A program made the position numbers and the translations under genes. 64,000 bases of DNA. Origin: Leptolyngbya sp. BL0902. GTDB lineage: Bacteria; Cyanobacteriota; Cyanobacteriia; Phormidesmidales; Phormidesmidaceae. Location of the stretch: positions 1,984,001 through 2,048,000 of the forward strand of contig NZ_CP046155.1 in assembly GCF_016403105.1 (NCBI RefSeq), read 5' to 3'. The number at the start of each line of letters is the position of its first letter. The stretch's first letter is position 1. Positions 21,879-31,814 of this stretch are shown one piece after another. The notes under the pieces were generated by a model that was given only the letters and a program-made list of their open reading frames with translations, did no database searches and was not told the DNA's origin.

Positions 21879-24800
21879 ATGGCCAACATCTACACCCTCC
21901 TCGTCGGCATTAACCAATACGATCCCTCTTCCTCGGTGCCCCATTTACAGGGCTGCACCAACGATGTGCAAGCGATGCAGACCTATTTAGAAGGTCGCGT
22001 GGGCCAAGAGGGTGGACAGTTGCAGGTGAAAACTTTGCTGAATGAAGCGGCTACACGGCAGGCGGTGATTAATGGTTTCCGTAACCACCTGGGGCTGGCA
22101 GGCCCGGAGGATGTAGCGCTGTTTTTCTATGCGGGCCACGGTTCCCAAGAACAGGCCCCGGAGGAATTTTGGCACCTAGAGCCAGATCGTTTGAATGAAA
22201 CCCTGGTGTGCTACGACAGCCGTTGCCAGGGCAGTTGGGATTTGGCCGACAAAGAATTGGCCAAGCTGATTGCGGAAGTGGCGGCGAACAATCCCCATAT
22301 GGTGGTGATTTTAGACTGTTGCCATTCCGGTTCTGGCACCCGTGGCGATGCCGAGGCCAGCGAATCAGTGCGGCGGGCACCCACGGATAAACGTCAGCGG
22401 CCCATCGACAGCTTTATTGTGACGCCAGAGGAAATTCCAGCGGCAGCGCCTGTGACCCGCAGCCTGGGGGCTGTCAGCGGTTGGCGGATTCCCCAGGGTC
22501 GCCATGTGTTGTTGGCCGCCTGCCAAGACATTGAAGAAGCCAAGGAATATTCCAGCGATGGCGAGCACCGGGGGGCGTTTTCCTACTTTTTGCTAGAGAC
22601 CCTGCAAAAGGCTAACGGCAGCCTCACCTATCGCGACCTGTTTAAACGCACCTCGGCCCTGGTGCAAAGTCGGGTTTCGGCCCAGGCTCCGCAGCTAGAG
22701 GCCAGCGTTCCCGAAGATTTGGATCAGCCGTTTTTGGGCGGTGCGATTCGGCCTAGGAGTCCTCACTTTTTGGTGAGTTGCCACCCCCAAGAAGGCTGGA
22801 TCATTGACGGCGGCAGTATCCACGGTATTCCTCAGCCCAAGGGCGGAGAAACGACGGTTTTTGCCCTATTTCTGTCAGATATGGCTGATAGTGATCTCGG
22901 CCACAGTACGCCCCTGGGCACCGCAACGGTCATGGCGGTGAAACCCACATTTAGCCGGGTCGAACTTTCAGGTATCGAGTCGCTCTCGCCGGAGATGGGC
23001 TTTAAGGCGGTGGTCAAAACCTTACCCTTGCCGCCTATGGGGGTGCATCTGTTGGGGGATGAGGCTGGGGTAGGGCTGCTGCGTGGTGCGATTATGGGCA
23101 GTAGCTTTCAGCCTGCTTCTCTGTATGTCAGAGTCGTGGAAGATGTCGCTGATGCTACGTTTCAGGTGGTCGCCCAGGATGGCGAATACCGCATCAAACG
23201 ACCCGCCGATGATCGGATTTTGCTGGAGCCCGTGCGCGGTTTTGACAATGGTAAAGCCCGCGAAACCCTCGGTTTGCTAGAGCACCTAGCCCGCTGGACA
23301 ACTACCCTAGAACTGCAAGGCTCTCCCACCAGCCGCATTGCCGCTAATGCCATTCGGATGGAAGTGATTTTGCCCGACCAAAGCCGTCACCAAAGCGACC
23401 TGCGGTTGAGCTATAGCGCCGACAACAAAGCGCCCAAATTCCAGATCAAACTCACTAATACCAGTTCCCAGCGGCTCTATTGCACCGTGTTGGATTTAAC
23501 CGAGCGGTTCGCCATCAGTGCGGCCCTGTTTGAGGCAGGGGGCGTGTGGTTGGATCCAGGTCAGGAAGCCTATGCTCGCCAGGGGGAATTGGTCTCGGCC
23601 ACGGTGCCCAAGGAGTTGTGGGAACAGGGCATTACGGAATTTAAGGACGTGCTGAAGCTGATTGTTAGCCCCACCGCCTTTGATGGACGGTTGCTGGAAC
23701 AGCAGAAACTCAATCTCTTCCAGGGCGAACTGCACGGCTTCTATCGAGAGGATGTGACCCGTTCCATGCCGCCCAAGGGGATGCTGAATCGGCTGATGAA
23801 GCGCATCCAAACCCGCGACATTGGCGACGACGAGGACGAAGACACCACCGACGACTGGATGACCAGCCAGATCACCATTACCACCGTGCGCCCCAGGGAA
23901 ACCGTGGCCCTCTCTGCCGCTGCGCCCCAGGTCACGTTGATGAATGGCATTACTATCCAGAACCCGGAGGGCTTTTCGGCCCAGGCGCGGCTTACCACCG
24001 TCACCCAATCCACCCGCGATTTGGGCAGTCACATTTTGCCGCCGTTGCTGAGGGATCAGACCCAGGCGTTTCAGTTCACCGCCAGCCGCGCCACCGATCC
24101 GGGTCTGAGTGCGCTGGAGTTGCGGGACGTGAAAAATTCAGAGGCCGTCACCGCCGCAAATCCTCTGAAGCTGGTGGCCGATGTGGCCCTAGAACCCGAC
24201 GCCATGGTGCTGCCCGTGGCCTTTGATGGCGAGTTTTACCTGCCTCTGGGGCACGGCATCAGCAAAGACAACCAAACCGAAATTACCATCGAACACCTGC
24301 CGGAACCCATCAGTGAAGGGCAACGCAGCCTGGGAGGCGCGATTCGGATCTTCTTCCAAAAAGTGGTGCGGCAAAAGCTGGGGTTGCCCTTTGAATACCC
24401 CTTCCTCCGGGTGGCGGAGGTCAATAACGGCGAGGTCACTTACATCACCGACCCCGCTACGGTAGCCAGTCGGGTGGCCCAAGCCCAGCGCATTGCCCTC
24501 TACATCCACGGCATCATTGGCGACACCGAAAGCATGGTGCCCAGCATCGAAACCGCCATCGCCGCCCTAGCCGGAGAAGCCAAACCCCTCAAGGACTGCT
24601 ACGACCTCGTTTTGGCCTTCGACTACGAGAGCCTCAATACCAGCATCGAGACCCATGCCCAGGGCCTCAAACAACGGCTGGAAAGTATCGGCCTTGGCCC
24701 CAACCACGGCAAAACCTTGCACATTATTGCCCACTCCATGGGGGGGCTGGTGTCCCGCTGGTTCATCGAGCAGGAGGGCGGTAAGGAGGTCGTCCAACAC

Positions 24801-25721
24801 CTGATTTTGCTGGGCACTCCCAGCGGTGGATCCCCCTGGCCCCAAACCGTGGCGGGCATTACCACGCTGCTGACGATGGTGCTGAATGGCCTGTCTAAGG
24901 TGACGTTCCCCATCGTGTTTGTCTCCAGTGCCCTCAAACTCTTGGCCAAGGGCGTGGAAAGCATTGAAACCATTGATGTCACCCTGGATCAGATGGATCC
25001 CAATTCCGACTTCATCAAACAGTTGGCCATCACCCCCGACCCCGGCATTCCCTACACCGTGATTGCTGGAAATATTGCCCTAATTCCCGCCGACCATCCC
25101 CAGGGCAACCTGCGGCAACGGTTGATGGAAAGGATGAAGGGCTTGATGGAACTGCCGTTCTTCGGCATTCCTAACGACCTGGCGGTAACGGTAGAGAGCA
25201 TCAAAGCCGTCCCCCCCGGTCGTCAGCCCGCCCCGGTGATGGTAGAAGTGGCTTGTGATCACCTGGTCTACTTCAGCGATCCGGTGGGCGTCAAAGCTCT
25301 AGGTGACATGGCCCAAAGTGCACTGACAGGGACTCTTTCCAGTCCAGAGCTTTCTACGTCAGAATCACTTGCCTCGGAGCCATTTAGCCCAGAACTACCC
25401 AGCCCAGCTTCTCCCAGTTCAGGATTGCCTAGGCCAGACCCTCTTCAGGATGAACCCTCTGAAGTCACAGGTGATGCGGTGTTCCTGATCTCTGGGACGC
25501 CTGACATCGTTGGGCCTGACCCGGTAACAGCGAATCCTGTCACACCTGCTGACTCAGGGCCAGAAACATCCCCTAAAAATCCGCTGTGGTGGTGGATTGT
25601 GGCGGCAGTGGTCTTCTTGGTGGTGGGCTTTGTGGGGTTGAAGGTATCGAACCCACCGTCGGAGCCTGTTCCCAATCTGCCCCAGTCAGGGTTGAGCTCT
25701 GGAGGGACTTGGACACTCTAG
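21879..25721 (+). CDS. Orthocaspase fused to an alpha/beta hydrolase, C-terminally membrane-anchored
   Basis: A 1280-residue multidomain protein. Residues 1-295 form a C14 caspase (orthocaspase) domain starting YTLLVGINQY, with the catalytic dyad His87 in FFYAGHGSQ and Cys148 in VILDCCHSGSG. Residues about 300-860 are beta-rich with no domain I can name, including an acidic stretch DDEDEDTTDDW near 650. Residues about 865-1140 look like a PGAP1/lipase-type alpha/beta hydrolase: IALYIHGIIGDTES (His877, oxyanion strand), IIAHSMGGLVSRW (nucleophile Ser953), LILLGTPSGG, and a likely catalytic His1128 in ACDHLVYF. A Pro/Ser-rich linker precedes a transmembrane helix at about 1235-1254. Most of the protein is therefore probably cytoplasmic and tethered by the tail. 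It is monocistronic. Proteolysis-triggered lipid or ester hydrolysis is my inference. Confidence 0.85.
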   Translation: MANIYTLLVGINQYDPSSSVPHLQGCTNDVQAMQTYLEGRVGQEGGQLQVKTLLNEAATRQAVINGFRNHLGLAGPEDVALFFYAGHGSQEQAPEEFWHLEPDRLNETLVCYDSRCQGSWDLADKELAKLIAEVAANNPHMVVILDCCHSGSGTRGDAEASESVRRAPTDKRQRPIDSFIVTPEEIPAAAPVTRSLGAVSGWRIPQGRHVLLAACQDIEEAKEYSSDGEHRGAFSYFLLETLQKANGSLTYRDLFKRTSALVQSRVSAQAPQLEASVPEDLDQPFLGGAIRPRSPHFLVSCHPQEGWIIDGGSIHGIPQPKGGETTVFALFLSDMADSDLGHSTPLGTATVMAVKPTFSRVELSGIESLSPEMGFKAVVKTLPLPPMGVHLLGDEAGVGLLRGAIMGSSFQPASLYVRVVEDVADATFQVVAQDGEYRIKRPADDRILLEPVRGFDNGKARETLGLLEHLARWTTTLELQGSPTSRIAANAIRMEVILPDQSRHQSDLRLSYSADNKAPKFQIKLTNTSSQRLYCTVLDLTERFAISAALFEAGGVWLDPGQEAYARQGELVSATVPKELWEQGITEFKDVLKLIVSPTAFDGRLLEQQKLNLFQGELHGFYREDVTRSMPPKGMLNRLMKRIQTRDIGDDEDEDTTDDWMTSQITITTVRPRETVALSAAAPQVTLMNGITIQNPEGFSAQARLTTVTQSTRDLGSHILPPLLRDQTQAFQFTASRATDPGLSALELRDVKNSEAVTAANPLKLVADVALEPDAMVLPVAFDGEFYLPLGHGISKDNQTEITIEHLPEPISEGQRSLGGAIRIFFQKVVRQKLGLPFEYPFLRVAEVNNGEVTYITDPATVASRVAQAQRIALYIHGIIGDTESMVPSIETAIAALAGEAKPLKDCYDLVLAFDYESLNTSIETHAQGLKQRLESIGLGPNHGKTLHIIAHSMGGLVSRWFIEQEGGKEVVQHLILLGTPSGGSPWPQTVAGITTLLTMVLNGLSKVTFPIVFVSSALKLLAKGVESIETIDVTLDQMDPNSDFIKQLAITPDPGIPYTVIAGNIALIPADHPQGNLRQRLMERMKGLMELPFFGIPNDLAVTVESIKAVPPGRQPAPVMVEVACDHLVYFSDPVGVKALGDMAQSALTGTLSSPELSTSESLASEPFSPELPSPASPSSGLPRPDPLQDEPSEVTGDAVFLISGTPDIVGPDPVTANPVTPADSGPETSPKNPLWWWIVAAVVFLVVGFVGLKVSNPPSEPVPNLPQSGLSSGGTWTL

Positions 25722-25788
25722 ATCGCTCTCCGTGGGCGAGGGGGCCGGGGCATCGGGCTACTGAGCTGAACCCGAACTGAGGTTAGCG

Positions 25789-26931
25789 TTACAGACCAAG
25801 GGCCACTGGAGACCGGGAGGCGACCACCCCATAAAGCTGTTCCAGGGCAGAAAGGTTGGCGCTGAGGGTATAGCGAGAGACCACCCGTTCGCGGGCTTTG
25901 CGGCCTAGAAGCTGGGCAATTTCGGGATGGTCGCGCAGCAGGGGCAGAATGGTTTGTAGCTGCACGGCTACCCGCTGGGGATCTAGCACAATCCCGGCCC
26001 CGTTGGATAGGACTTCTCCATCGGCCCCGGCATCGGTGGCCACGCAGGCCGTCCCGCAGGCCATGGCCTCCAGCAGCGACAGAGACAGCCCCTCCACAAA
26101 GGAGGGCAGGATAAAGCCATCGGCCCCCCGCAGCAGGTCAATGCGGCGCTGTACGTCGGAAACGTAGCCCAGCCAGAGGATATTGTCGTCGTCGTAGAAC
26201 AGCTTGAGGGAGTTTTCTAGCGGCCCGCTGCCCATGATGGCCAGCTTGCAGGTTGGCCCCATTTCCGCCTGTCGCCAGCCCTTCAGCAGGGATTCCACGT
26301 TTTTTTCGGGGGAAAGCCGACCCTGGTAAACAAACAGCCGTTCGGCCCCCAGTTCCACCTTCGCCGCTGAGGGGCCGGGGGCGTAGCGCTGGGTATCCAC
26401 ACCGTTGGGAATCACCACCAGGCGATCATCGGGAACGCCCAATTTGTTCAGCAGGTCGCGCTGGAGATCGGAGAAGACGATCACCCGGTCGTAGTTGGCC
26501 AAACAAGGAGCGTAGAGCTGGTAGGTGAGGTGCTGGGTGCCGGAGGTGATGCTGCGTACCTTGCGGTCGAAGGCAGGGTGGAAGGTGGCCACCAGGGGCA
26601 GACCCAACTCAGCGCAAATTTCCGGCAGGCGAAAATCCAGGGGCGACAGGGTGAGGGAAGCGTGGACAATATCGGGCTTCAGCCGTCGCAGGGCGTTGGT
26701 CAGCAGCTTGCGCGACTTGAGGGAGGGAATGGTGAGAATCTGCGACTTAAACAAAAAGGGCAGGGGCACTTCGGCGGATTCAGGATGGGCCTCTTCCTCG
26801 GCTTCCTGGGGTTGGGCAAAGTGCAAAAACGTCACCCGATAGCCCCGGTCTAGCAGGGCATTGGTGATTTCTCGACTGTAGGTGACATTGCCGCAGAAGG
26901 GGGATTTCTTGCCAAGCCACGCGATATGCAT
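25789..26931 (-). CDS. GT4 family glycosyltransferase, possible lipid galactosyltransferase
   Basis: A GT4 retaining glycosyltransferase of 380 residues. The start MHIAWLGKKSPFCGNVTYSR is distinctive of a cyanobacterial group which, from memory, includes the digalactosyldiacylglycerol synthase DgdA; I am not sure enough to give the symbol. The donor-binding lobe has FVYQGRLSPEKNVESLLKGW and the acidic motif FILPSFVEGLSLSLLEAMACG. There is no membrane segment; such enzymes bind the membrane peripherally. It follows the MFS gene by 56 bases on the same strand and converges on the caspase-hydrolase gene. If it is DgdA, this window holds glycolipid enzymes for both DGDG and SQDG. Confidence 0.85.
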   Translation of the reverse strand: MHIAWLGKKSPFCGNVTYSREITNALLDRGYRVTFLHFAQPQEAEEEAHPESAEVPLPFLFKSQILTIPSLKSRKLLTNALRRLKPDIVHASLTLSPLDFRLPEICAELGLPLVATFHPAFDRKVRSITSGTQHLTYQLYAPCLANYDRVIVFSDLQRDLLNKLGVPDDRLVVIPNGVDTQRYAPGPSAAKVELGAERLFVYQGRLSPEKNVESLLKGWRQAEMGPTCKLAIMGSGPLENSLKLFYDDDNILWLGYVSDVQRRIDLLRGADGFILPSFVEGLSLSLLEAMACGTACVATDAGADGEVLSNGAGIVLDPQRVAVQLQTILPLLRDHPEIAQLLGRKARERVVSRYTLSANLSALEQLYGVVASRSPVALGL

Positions 26932-26987
26932 TCACAGTTCGGGGGATAGGGGGAAGGGCCAAGGGATAGAGACGACAGGGGGGCAAT

Positions 26988-28445
26988 CTATCTCAAAGCC
27001 GTATCGGCAATATACCAGGTTGCCACACCCACCACACCCACCATCACCCCCAGCACCCCAAACACCGTCGGCAATCCTAGGGCTGTTTCCACTAGACTCG
27101 CTAGGGCCAGGGGCAGGGTGAGGGCAATGTTGACCAGGTTATTTTGTAGGCCGAATACTTTGCCCCGCATATCCTCCGGGGTGGTTTCTTGAATTAGGGT
27201 TTGCATGGGGATCGCCACTAGGGATCCCGAAAAGCCCAGCACCGTCAGCAGCCCTAGGGACAGCCAGAGTTGTTGGGTCGTCCAGGCCAGGAGTCCTAGG
27301 CTGAGGGCCATGCCCAGGGTGCCCCACAGGCTGAGGTAGCGGCGCGGCACCCGGTGGCCAGAATGCCCCACAGTAATCGCGCCCAGGGCCAGACCAACCC
27401 CACCCGCCGCCAGCAAAAAGCCAAACTGAGACGCCTTCAGGGTGGGCAGCAACTCCGCCAGCCGCACCCCCAGCACCGCCAACGCCGCAAACACGCAGGA
27501 CAGCAGCACCAACTGCACAATCGCCACCCGCACCTGGGTATGGTGCTTGAGGTAGCTCAGGCCATCGCGGATATCCCGCCAAAACTGCGACCAGTCTTGC
27601 CCGGTGGAGAGGGTTTCTTGGCCGGGACGCAGGGTGGCCAAACACAGCCCCGCCAGCAGGTAGCTCACTCCCACCAGCACCGCTGGGCCATTGTCGGTGA
27701 TGCCCAACATCAGCATCAGCCGATCTGCCAGGGCCAAGAGGGGCTCACCCACCGCAAAGCCCACAATCACCGAGGCGGTCATGGTCGTGGTGTAGAGGGA
27801 GTTGGCAGGCAGCAGGTCGCCCTCCTTCACCAGCACCGGAATGATGGCCTGCTCTGCGGGGGCAAAAAACTGGGTGAGGGTGGAAATGGCAAAGGTGACG
27901 GCCAGGAGCAGCCAAAAGGCCAGCGGCCAGCCCGCCAGGGTGCCCCAATCCGTGGCCACCCACAGGCAGAGGGGCAGCAGCAGCACCAGCCCCCCCCGCA
28001 GCAGGTTCGACAGCACCAGCACCGACTGCTTGCGCCAGCGATCCACAAACACCCCCGCCGCCGCCCCAAACAGCACCGCCGGAATCGTGAAGGCGATCAT
28101 CACTGCCGATACCCAACTGCTAATGCTCTGGCCGGGGGTATCAAACCGGGCGGAGATGATCGCAATCATCAGCACCAAGTAAACCTTGTCCGCCAGTTGG
28201 GAAAACACCTGCCCCAGCCACAGGGTAAGGAAATTTCGGTTTTGCAGCACCCGCCCAAAGCCGGGGCCATGGGGTTCTTCCCCGGCGGACGGACTTGAAT
28301 TGGGGTCAGCGGCGGGTTGGGGCGAGGGAGCGGTATGCATGGAGGGGGTGTCGTCGGCTGGGCTGACGGTTTCGCCATAGCCAGGGCGATCATTGACCTC
28401 TGGGGTGGTCTGGTCTGAGGAATCGATATCAAACTCGCGCAGCAT
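26988..28445 (-). CDS. MFS transporter
   Basis: A major facilitator superfamily carrier of 485 residues with about 60 hydrophilic residues before the first helix, then 10-12 hydrophobic segments. NFLTLWLGQVFSQLADKVY marks helix 1, and FVDRWRKQSVLVLSN is the conserved loop 2-3 motif of the MFS_3/EntS-type exporters. The substrate cannot be deduced; this subgroup usually exports. Downstream of recO by about 105 bases and upstream of the GT4 gene by 56 bases, all on the minus strand. Inner membrane. Confidence 0.88.
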   Translation of the reverse strand: MLREFDIDSSDQTTPEVNDRPGYGETVSPADDTPSMHTAPSPQPAADPNSSPSAGEEPHGPGFGRVLQNRNFLTLWLGQVFSQLADKVYLVLMIAIISARFDTPGQSISSWVSAVMIAFTIPAVLFGAAAGVFVDRWRKQSVLVLSNLLRGGLVLLLPLCLWVATDWGTLAGWPLAFWLLLAVTFAISTLTQFFAPAEQAIIPVLVKEGDLLPANSLYTTTMTASVIVGFAVGEPLLALADRLMLMLGITDNGPAVLVGVSYLLAGLCLATLRPGQETLSTGQDWSQFWRDIRDGLSYLKHHTQVRVAIVQLVLLSCVFAALAVLGVRLAELLPTLKASQFGFLLAAGGVGLALGAITVGHSGHRVPRRYLSLWGTLGMALSLGLLAWTTQQLWLSLGLLTVLGFSGSLVAIPMQTLIQETTPEDMRGKVFGLQNNLVNIALTLPLALASLVETALGLPTVFGVLGVMVGVVGVATWYIADTALR

Positions 28446-28550
28446 GGGGAAACCAACGAACCAACGTCATAACCGAGATCTGCTAAGGGCGACCCACCAA
28501 TGACCCGACCTTTTTCGTCCTAGCGCCATGTCTAATTAAGCTATGTCTAA

Positions 28551-29537
28551 TTAAACAGTAGCAAAGCAGACATCAATCAACGCCGCCGAACGAATCGGTC
28601 GCTCGAAGTAGTCCTGGGCATAGTTTCGCAGCAGACGCTCAATTCTGGCCCAAACGAGGGACTGGGTTGAGGATACTGTCGCCAGGGCATCGGGTAGCAC
28701 GGGCAGGGTGGTGATAATTTCCGGCTTGCTCAACTGCTGGAGCAGCACCACTTCCATGGCGTTGAGGGACTGGGGTGGGGCGGTATGGGCGCGATAGGAT
28801 CCGGTGGCCTCCCGTGCGGCTTGGGTGTCTGGAAAATCGGCGGTGAAGGTGTCTGAGGTAGCGGCTTGGGCCGTGTCAGAGTCCGAGGCCAAGGCTCCTG
28901 AATCGAAGGCATCGGAAACAGACGCGGGGCGTTTTTTCGGTCGGGGTCGCTGGGGTGCTTGTCCCTGGTTGAAGGCCGACCACTGCACCAATCCCCCCGC
29001 TTCGGGGCTAAAGCCCACCGTCCAGGCCGCATCCATCAAATTCGGCACAATGTCCTCCCGGCTGAGGCAGCAGCGATGTACCTCCGGGGCCACCCCCGCC
29101 AGGGCCAACAGGTGATACAACCCGTGGGTGAGGGCCGCCAGCAGCGCACTGGGCGGACTGGCTTCGATACGTTCCAGGTGCTCCACAAACAGATGATATA
29201 GATCCGCCTGGGAGCCGTCATTCAGGGCCATAAACAGCACAATTTCCGCCAAATACTGGCTAGCGGTGAGGCGTCCCAAATCCTGGCTCAGCTTGGGAAA
29301 GGTACGGGCCGTTTCCGCCTGCACCACCTTATCCAGCCGCTTGCCCTTGGCCACCAGCCAGTCGTTAATCACAAACAAATCGCTGCGCCCCCCCAGCCGC
29401 GACTGATGCTTCCGCGACCCCGGTGCCACCGCCCGAATCAGGCCCAAATCGGGGGTGAGAATGGTCAAAATCCGATCCGCCTCCCCCAGGGGCATGGCCT
29501 TGAGGTTAATTCCGGTGGCTTTGTAGGTGCGGCTCAT
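28551..29537 (-). CDS. recO: DNA repair protein RecO
   Basis: RecO helps load RecA on gapped DNA in the RecFOR pathway and anneals single strands. The N-terminal OB-fold has YKATGINLKAMPLGEADRIL and RAVAPGSRKHQSRLGGR, both typical. The helical C-terminal part includes YLAEIVLFMALND and YHLLALAGVAPEVHRCCLS. At 328 residues it is longer than E. coli RecO because of a low-complexity insert (about 195-255, rich in Ala, Ser, Asp and Thr). It lies 57 bases downstream of rarA; both act on stalled or damaged replication forks, which fits co-expression. Confidence 0.93.
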   Translation of the reverse strand: MSRTYKATGINLKAMPLGEADRILTILTPDLGLIRAVAPGSRKHQSRLGGRSDLFVINDWLVAKGKRLDKVVQAETARTFPKLSQDLGRLTASQYLAEIVLFMALNDGSQADLYHLFVEHLERIEASPPSALLAALTHGLYHLLALAGVAPEVHRCCLSREDIVPNLMDAAWTVGFSPEAGGLVQWSAFNQGQAPQRPRPKKRPASVSDAFDSGALASDSDTAQAATSDTFTADFPDTQAAREATGSYRAHTAPPQSLNAMEVVLLQQLSKPEIITTLPVLPDALATVSSTQSLVWARIERLLRNYAQDYFERPIRSAALIDVCFATV

Positions 29538-29594
29538 GGCAAGGGGGGATCACAAAAAATAAGGACTCCCAGAACGCGAAATCCTTAACTTACT

Positions 29595-31814
29595 CTAGGC
29601 GGTTAGGCTGGCTTTCAGGTAGACCAGGGTGGATTGCCAGTCGATGGTTTGGGCCGTGAGCTGGCGTTGGCAGAGGGTTTGGATGGCGGCTAAATCTTTT
29701 TCGGACAGATGGGGGGCAATTTGATCGCGGTAGCTGGGGGGATGGTGATCCACCGCAAACCAGCGCTGTAAAAGGGCTTCGGACAGGTAGATTCCCGTGT
29801 GCAGTCGGTTGGTGGAAAGCTGCACGGTAAATCTGGCCTGATGAAAGAGCGTTTCTAGGGTGTCGGCCTGCCAGTTAAATCGGGGATCATCGCTGGAGGC
29901 CAAGGCGTTTTCTTCAGCTTGCTGCCAACGTTTGACCAGGGCTTTGCTGAGGGACGAGGCATCCACCAGGCTGGAAATGCGCTGGCTGTGGCGGGGGATG
30001 GTTTCCACCAGCAGCACCACGCCCCCTGGGGCCAGCCATTGCCGCAGAATGTCCACAAACCGCTCCCGGTTCACCGCTTGGCCAAAGGCGTTGCGGCCTA
30101 CGATACGCTCAAAGGCCAGATCGGGACTGTGGGCCGCGAGGTAAGCGGAGAGGGCTTCGTAGTCGGCGTGGACGAGGGCGGGGCGGTGGAGTTCCGGCAG
30201 GGCGGCGGCTTGCTCGGCGAGGGCTTCGTAGTCTTGGGCATTGTGAACCCTAGCGTAGACCTGGCCTTCGGGCACGCGGCGCAGGGCTTCCCAAGTCAGC
30301 AATCCCGTGCGGGCGTGGAGATCCAAAATGCGGTGATGGCGCTGGGGTGGGGCCAGGTCAAACAGACGATCCCGCACCTGACCCAGTTGCACTCCGGCTT
30401 GGCTAAGGGTGCGTTGCAGCCAGCGGTCTCGCGCCGGATCGTCGGGGCTGTAGGTGAGCACGTCCGGCAACCCGCTGGAGCCATCCACCAAGGCCGCTAG
30501 TTGGGCCTCTCGCCGCTGGGCCACCTGGGTTTGCAGGGCCGCTTCGTAGCCCTGGCTGGAGGGTTGATAGAACACCTGCCCCTGGAGGCCGTTCGGCAAA
30601 TACTGCTGCGCCACCCAATGATCCCGGTAGGCGTGGGGATAGAGGTAGCCCTGGCCGTGGCCTAGGTCGGCCTTGTCGCGGTTGGCATCCCGCAGGGGGT
30701 TGGGTACGGCGGCTTCGCGCTCCCGTTCTACCGTGGCCAGCGCCTCAAAAAAGCCCATGGTGCTGTTAGATTTGGGGGCCGTCGCCAAATACAGCGTCGC
30801 CTGGGCTAGGGGATAGCGCCCCTCCGGCATCCCGATGCGGTCGAAGGCATCGGCGCAGCTTGTCACCACCGCCACCGCCTGGGGGTCGGCCAAACCCACG
30901 TCTTCGCTGGCGAGGATAATCAGCCGCCGCAGAATAAACCGAGGATCTTCCCCGGCATAGACCATGCGGGCCAGCCAGTAGAGGGCGGCATCGGGGTCGG
31001 AACCGCGCACGCTTTTAATAAAGGCGCTGATGGTATCGAAGTGGGCGTCCCCTTCCTTGTCGTAGAGCACCGCCCGCCGCTGGATCGACTCTTCAGCGAC
31101 AGCCAGGGGAATCGTAATGTTGCCCGCGTTGTCGGGAGGTGTGGTTTCCACCGCCAGTTCCAGGGCATTCAGCAAGGCTCGCGCATCGCCATTGGCCACG
31201 TTCACCAAATGCTCCAAGGCGTCTGGCTCTAGGTGAATGGGCCGATTGCCGTAGCCCCGTTCTGGGTCGGTCAGGGCTTGGTGAACCACCCGCCGCAATT
31301 CCTCCGGCCCTAGGGACTGCAACTGAAACAGGCGAGAACGGCTGACCAGCGCCTTATTCACCTCAAAATAGGGATTTTCCGTAGTGGCCCCAATCAAAAT
31401 CACCGTGCCATTCTCCACCCAGGGCAGCAGCGCATCCTGCTGAGCCTTGTTGAAGCGATGCACCTCATCCACAAACAAAATCGTGCGCCGACCATAGCGC
31501 CCCCGCAAATCCTGGGCCTGGGCAATGCCCTCCCGCAGGTCTTTCACCCCCGCCAGCACCGCATTCACCGCAATGAAGTGGGCGCTGGTGGTGTTGGCAA
31601 TAATCTGGGCCAGGGTGGTTTTGCCCGTCCCCGGTGGGCCAAAGAAAATCAACGACGACAACTGATCCGCCTGAATCGCCCGCCGCAGCAACCGCCCCGG
31701 CCCCACCACCGCATCCTGGCCAACAAACTCATCCAACGTCCGAGGCCGCATCCGCGCCGCCAGGGGAGCTTCCCGGTCAATCTGGGCTTGGCGGTTGTGG
31801 TCAAACAAATCCAT
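29595..31814 (-). CDS. rarA: RarA/MgsA AAA ATPase fused to a methyltransferase-like domain
   Basis: Replication-associated recombination protein A, a clamp-loader-like AAA+ ATPase active at stalled forks. The ATG at 31814 is used because the protein then begins MDLFDHNRQAQIDREAPLA. Walker A is GPPGTGKTTLAQ, Walker B is ILFVDEVHRF, and sensor motifs include LIGATTENPYFEVN; residues 1-420 cover the usual RarA. Beyond this lies an extra domain of about 300 residues with ILDLHARTGLLTWEALR, which resembles a degenerate SAM-binding motif, and LRQWLAPGGVVLLVETIPR, a typical methyltransferase strand. This long form of about 740 residues recurs in cyanobacteria as far as I recall. The function of the added domain is unknown. 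Confidence 0.9.
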   Translation of the reverse strand: MDLFDHNRQAQIDREAPLAARMRPRTLDEFVGQDAVVGPGRLLRRAIQADQLSSLIFFGPPGTGKTTLAQIIANTTSAHFIAVNAVLAGVKDLREGIAQAQDLRGRYGRRTILFVDEVHRFNKAQQDALLPWVENGTVILIGATTENPYFEVNKALVSRSRLFQLQSLGPEELRRVVHQALTDPERGYGNRPIHLEPDALEHLVNVANGDARALLNALELAVETTPPDNAGNITIPLAVAEESIQRRAVLYDKEGDAHFDTISAFIKSVRGSDPDAALYWLARMVYAGEDPRFILRRLIILASEDVGLADPQAVAVVTSCADAFDRIGMPEGRYPLAQATLYLATAPKSNSTMGFFEALATVEREREAAVPNPLRDANRDKADLGHGQGYLYPHAYRDHWVAQQYLPNGLQGQVFYQPSSQGYEAALQTQVAQRREAQLAALVDGSSGLPDVLTYSPDDPARDRWLQRTLSQAGVQLGQVRDRLFDLAPPQRHHRILDLHARTGLLTWEALRRVPEGQVYARVHNAQDYEALAEQAAALPELHRPALVHADYEALSAYLAAHSPDLAFERIVGRNAFGQAVNRERFVDILRQWLAPGGVVLLVETIPRHSQRISSLVDASSLSKALVKRWQQAEENALASSDDPRFNWQADTLETLFHQARFTVQLSTNRLHTGIYLSEALLQRWFAVDHHPPSYRDQIAPHLSEKDLAAIQTLCQRQLTAQTIDWQSTLVYLKASLTA

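Noticed and set aside
21879-25721. The caspase-hydrolase gene as part of a defence island
   Set aside because: Its neighbours are comF and a lipid-type glycosyltransferase; no nuclease, methyltransferase or mobile gene is adjacent.
27231-27238. GGGATCCC as an alternative HIP-type palindrome
   Set aside because: Only three seen (27231, 37933, 63541), close to the chance expectation of about two.
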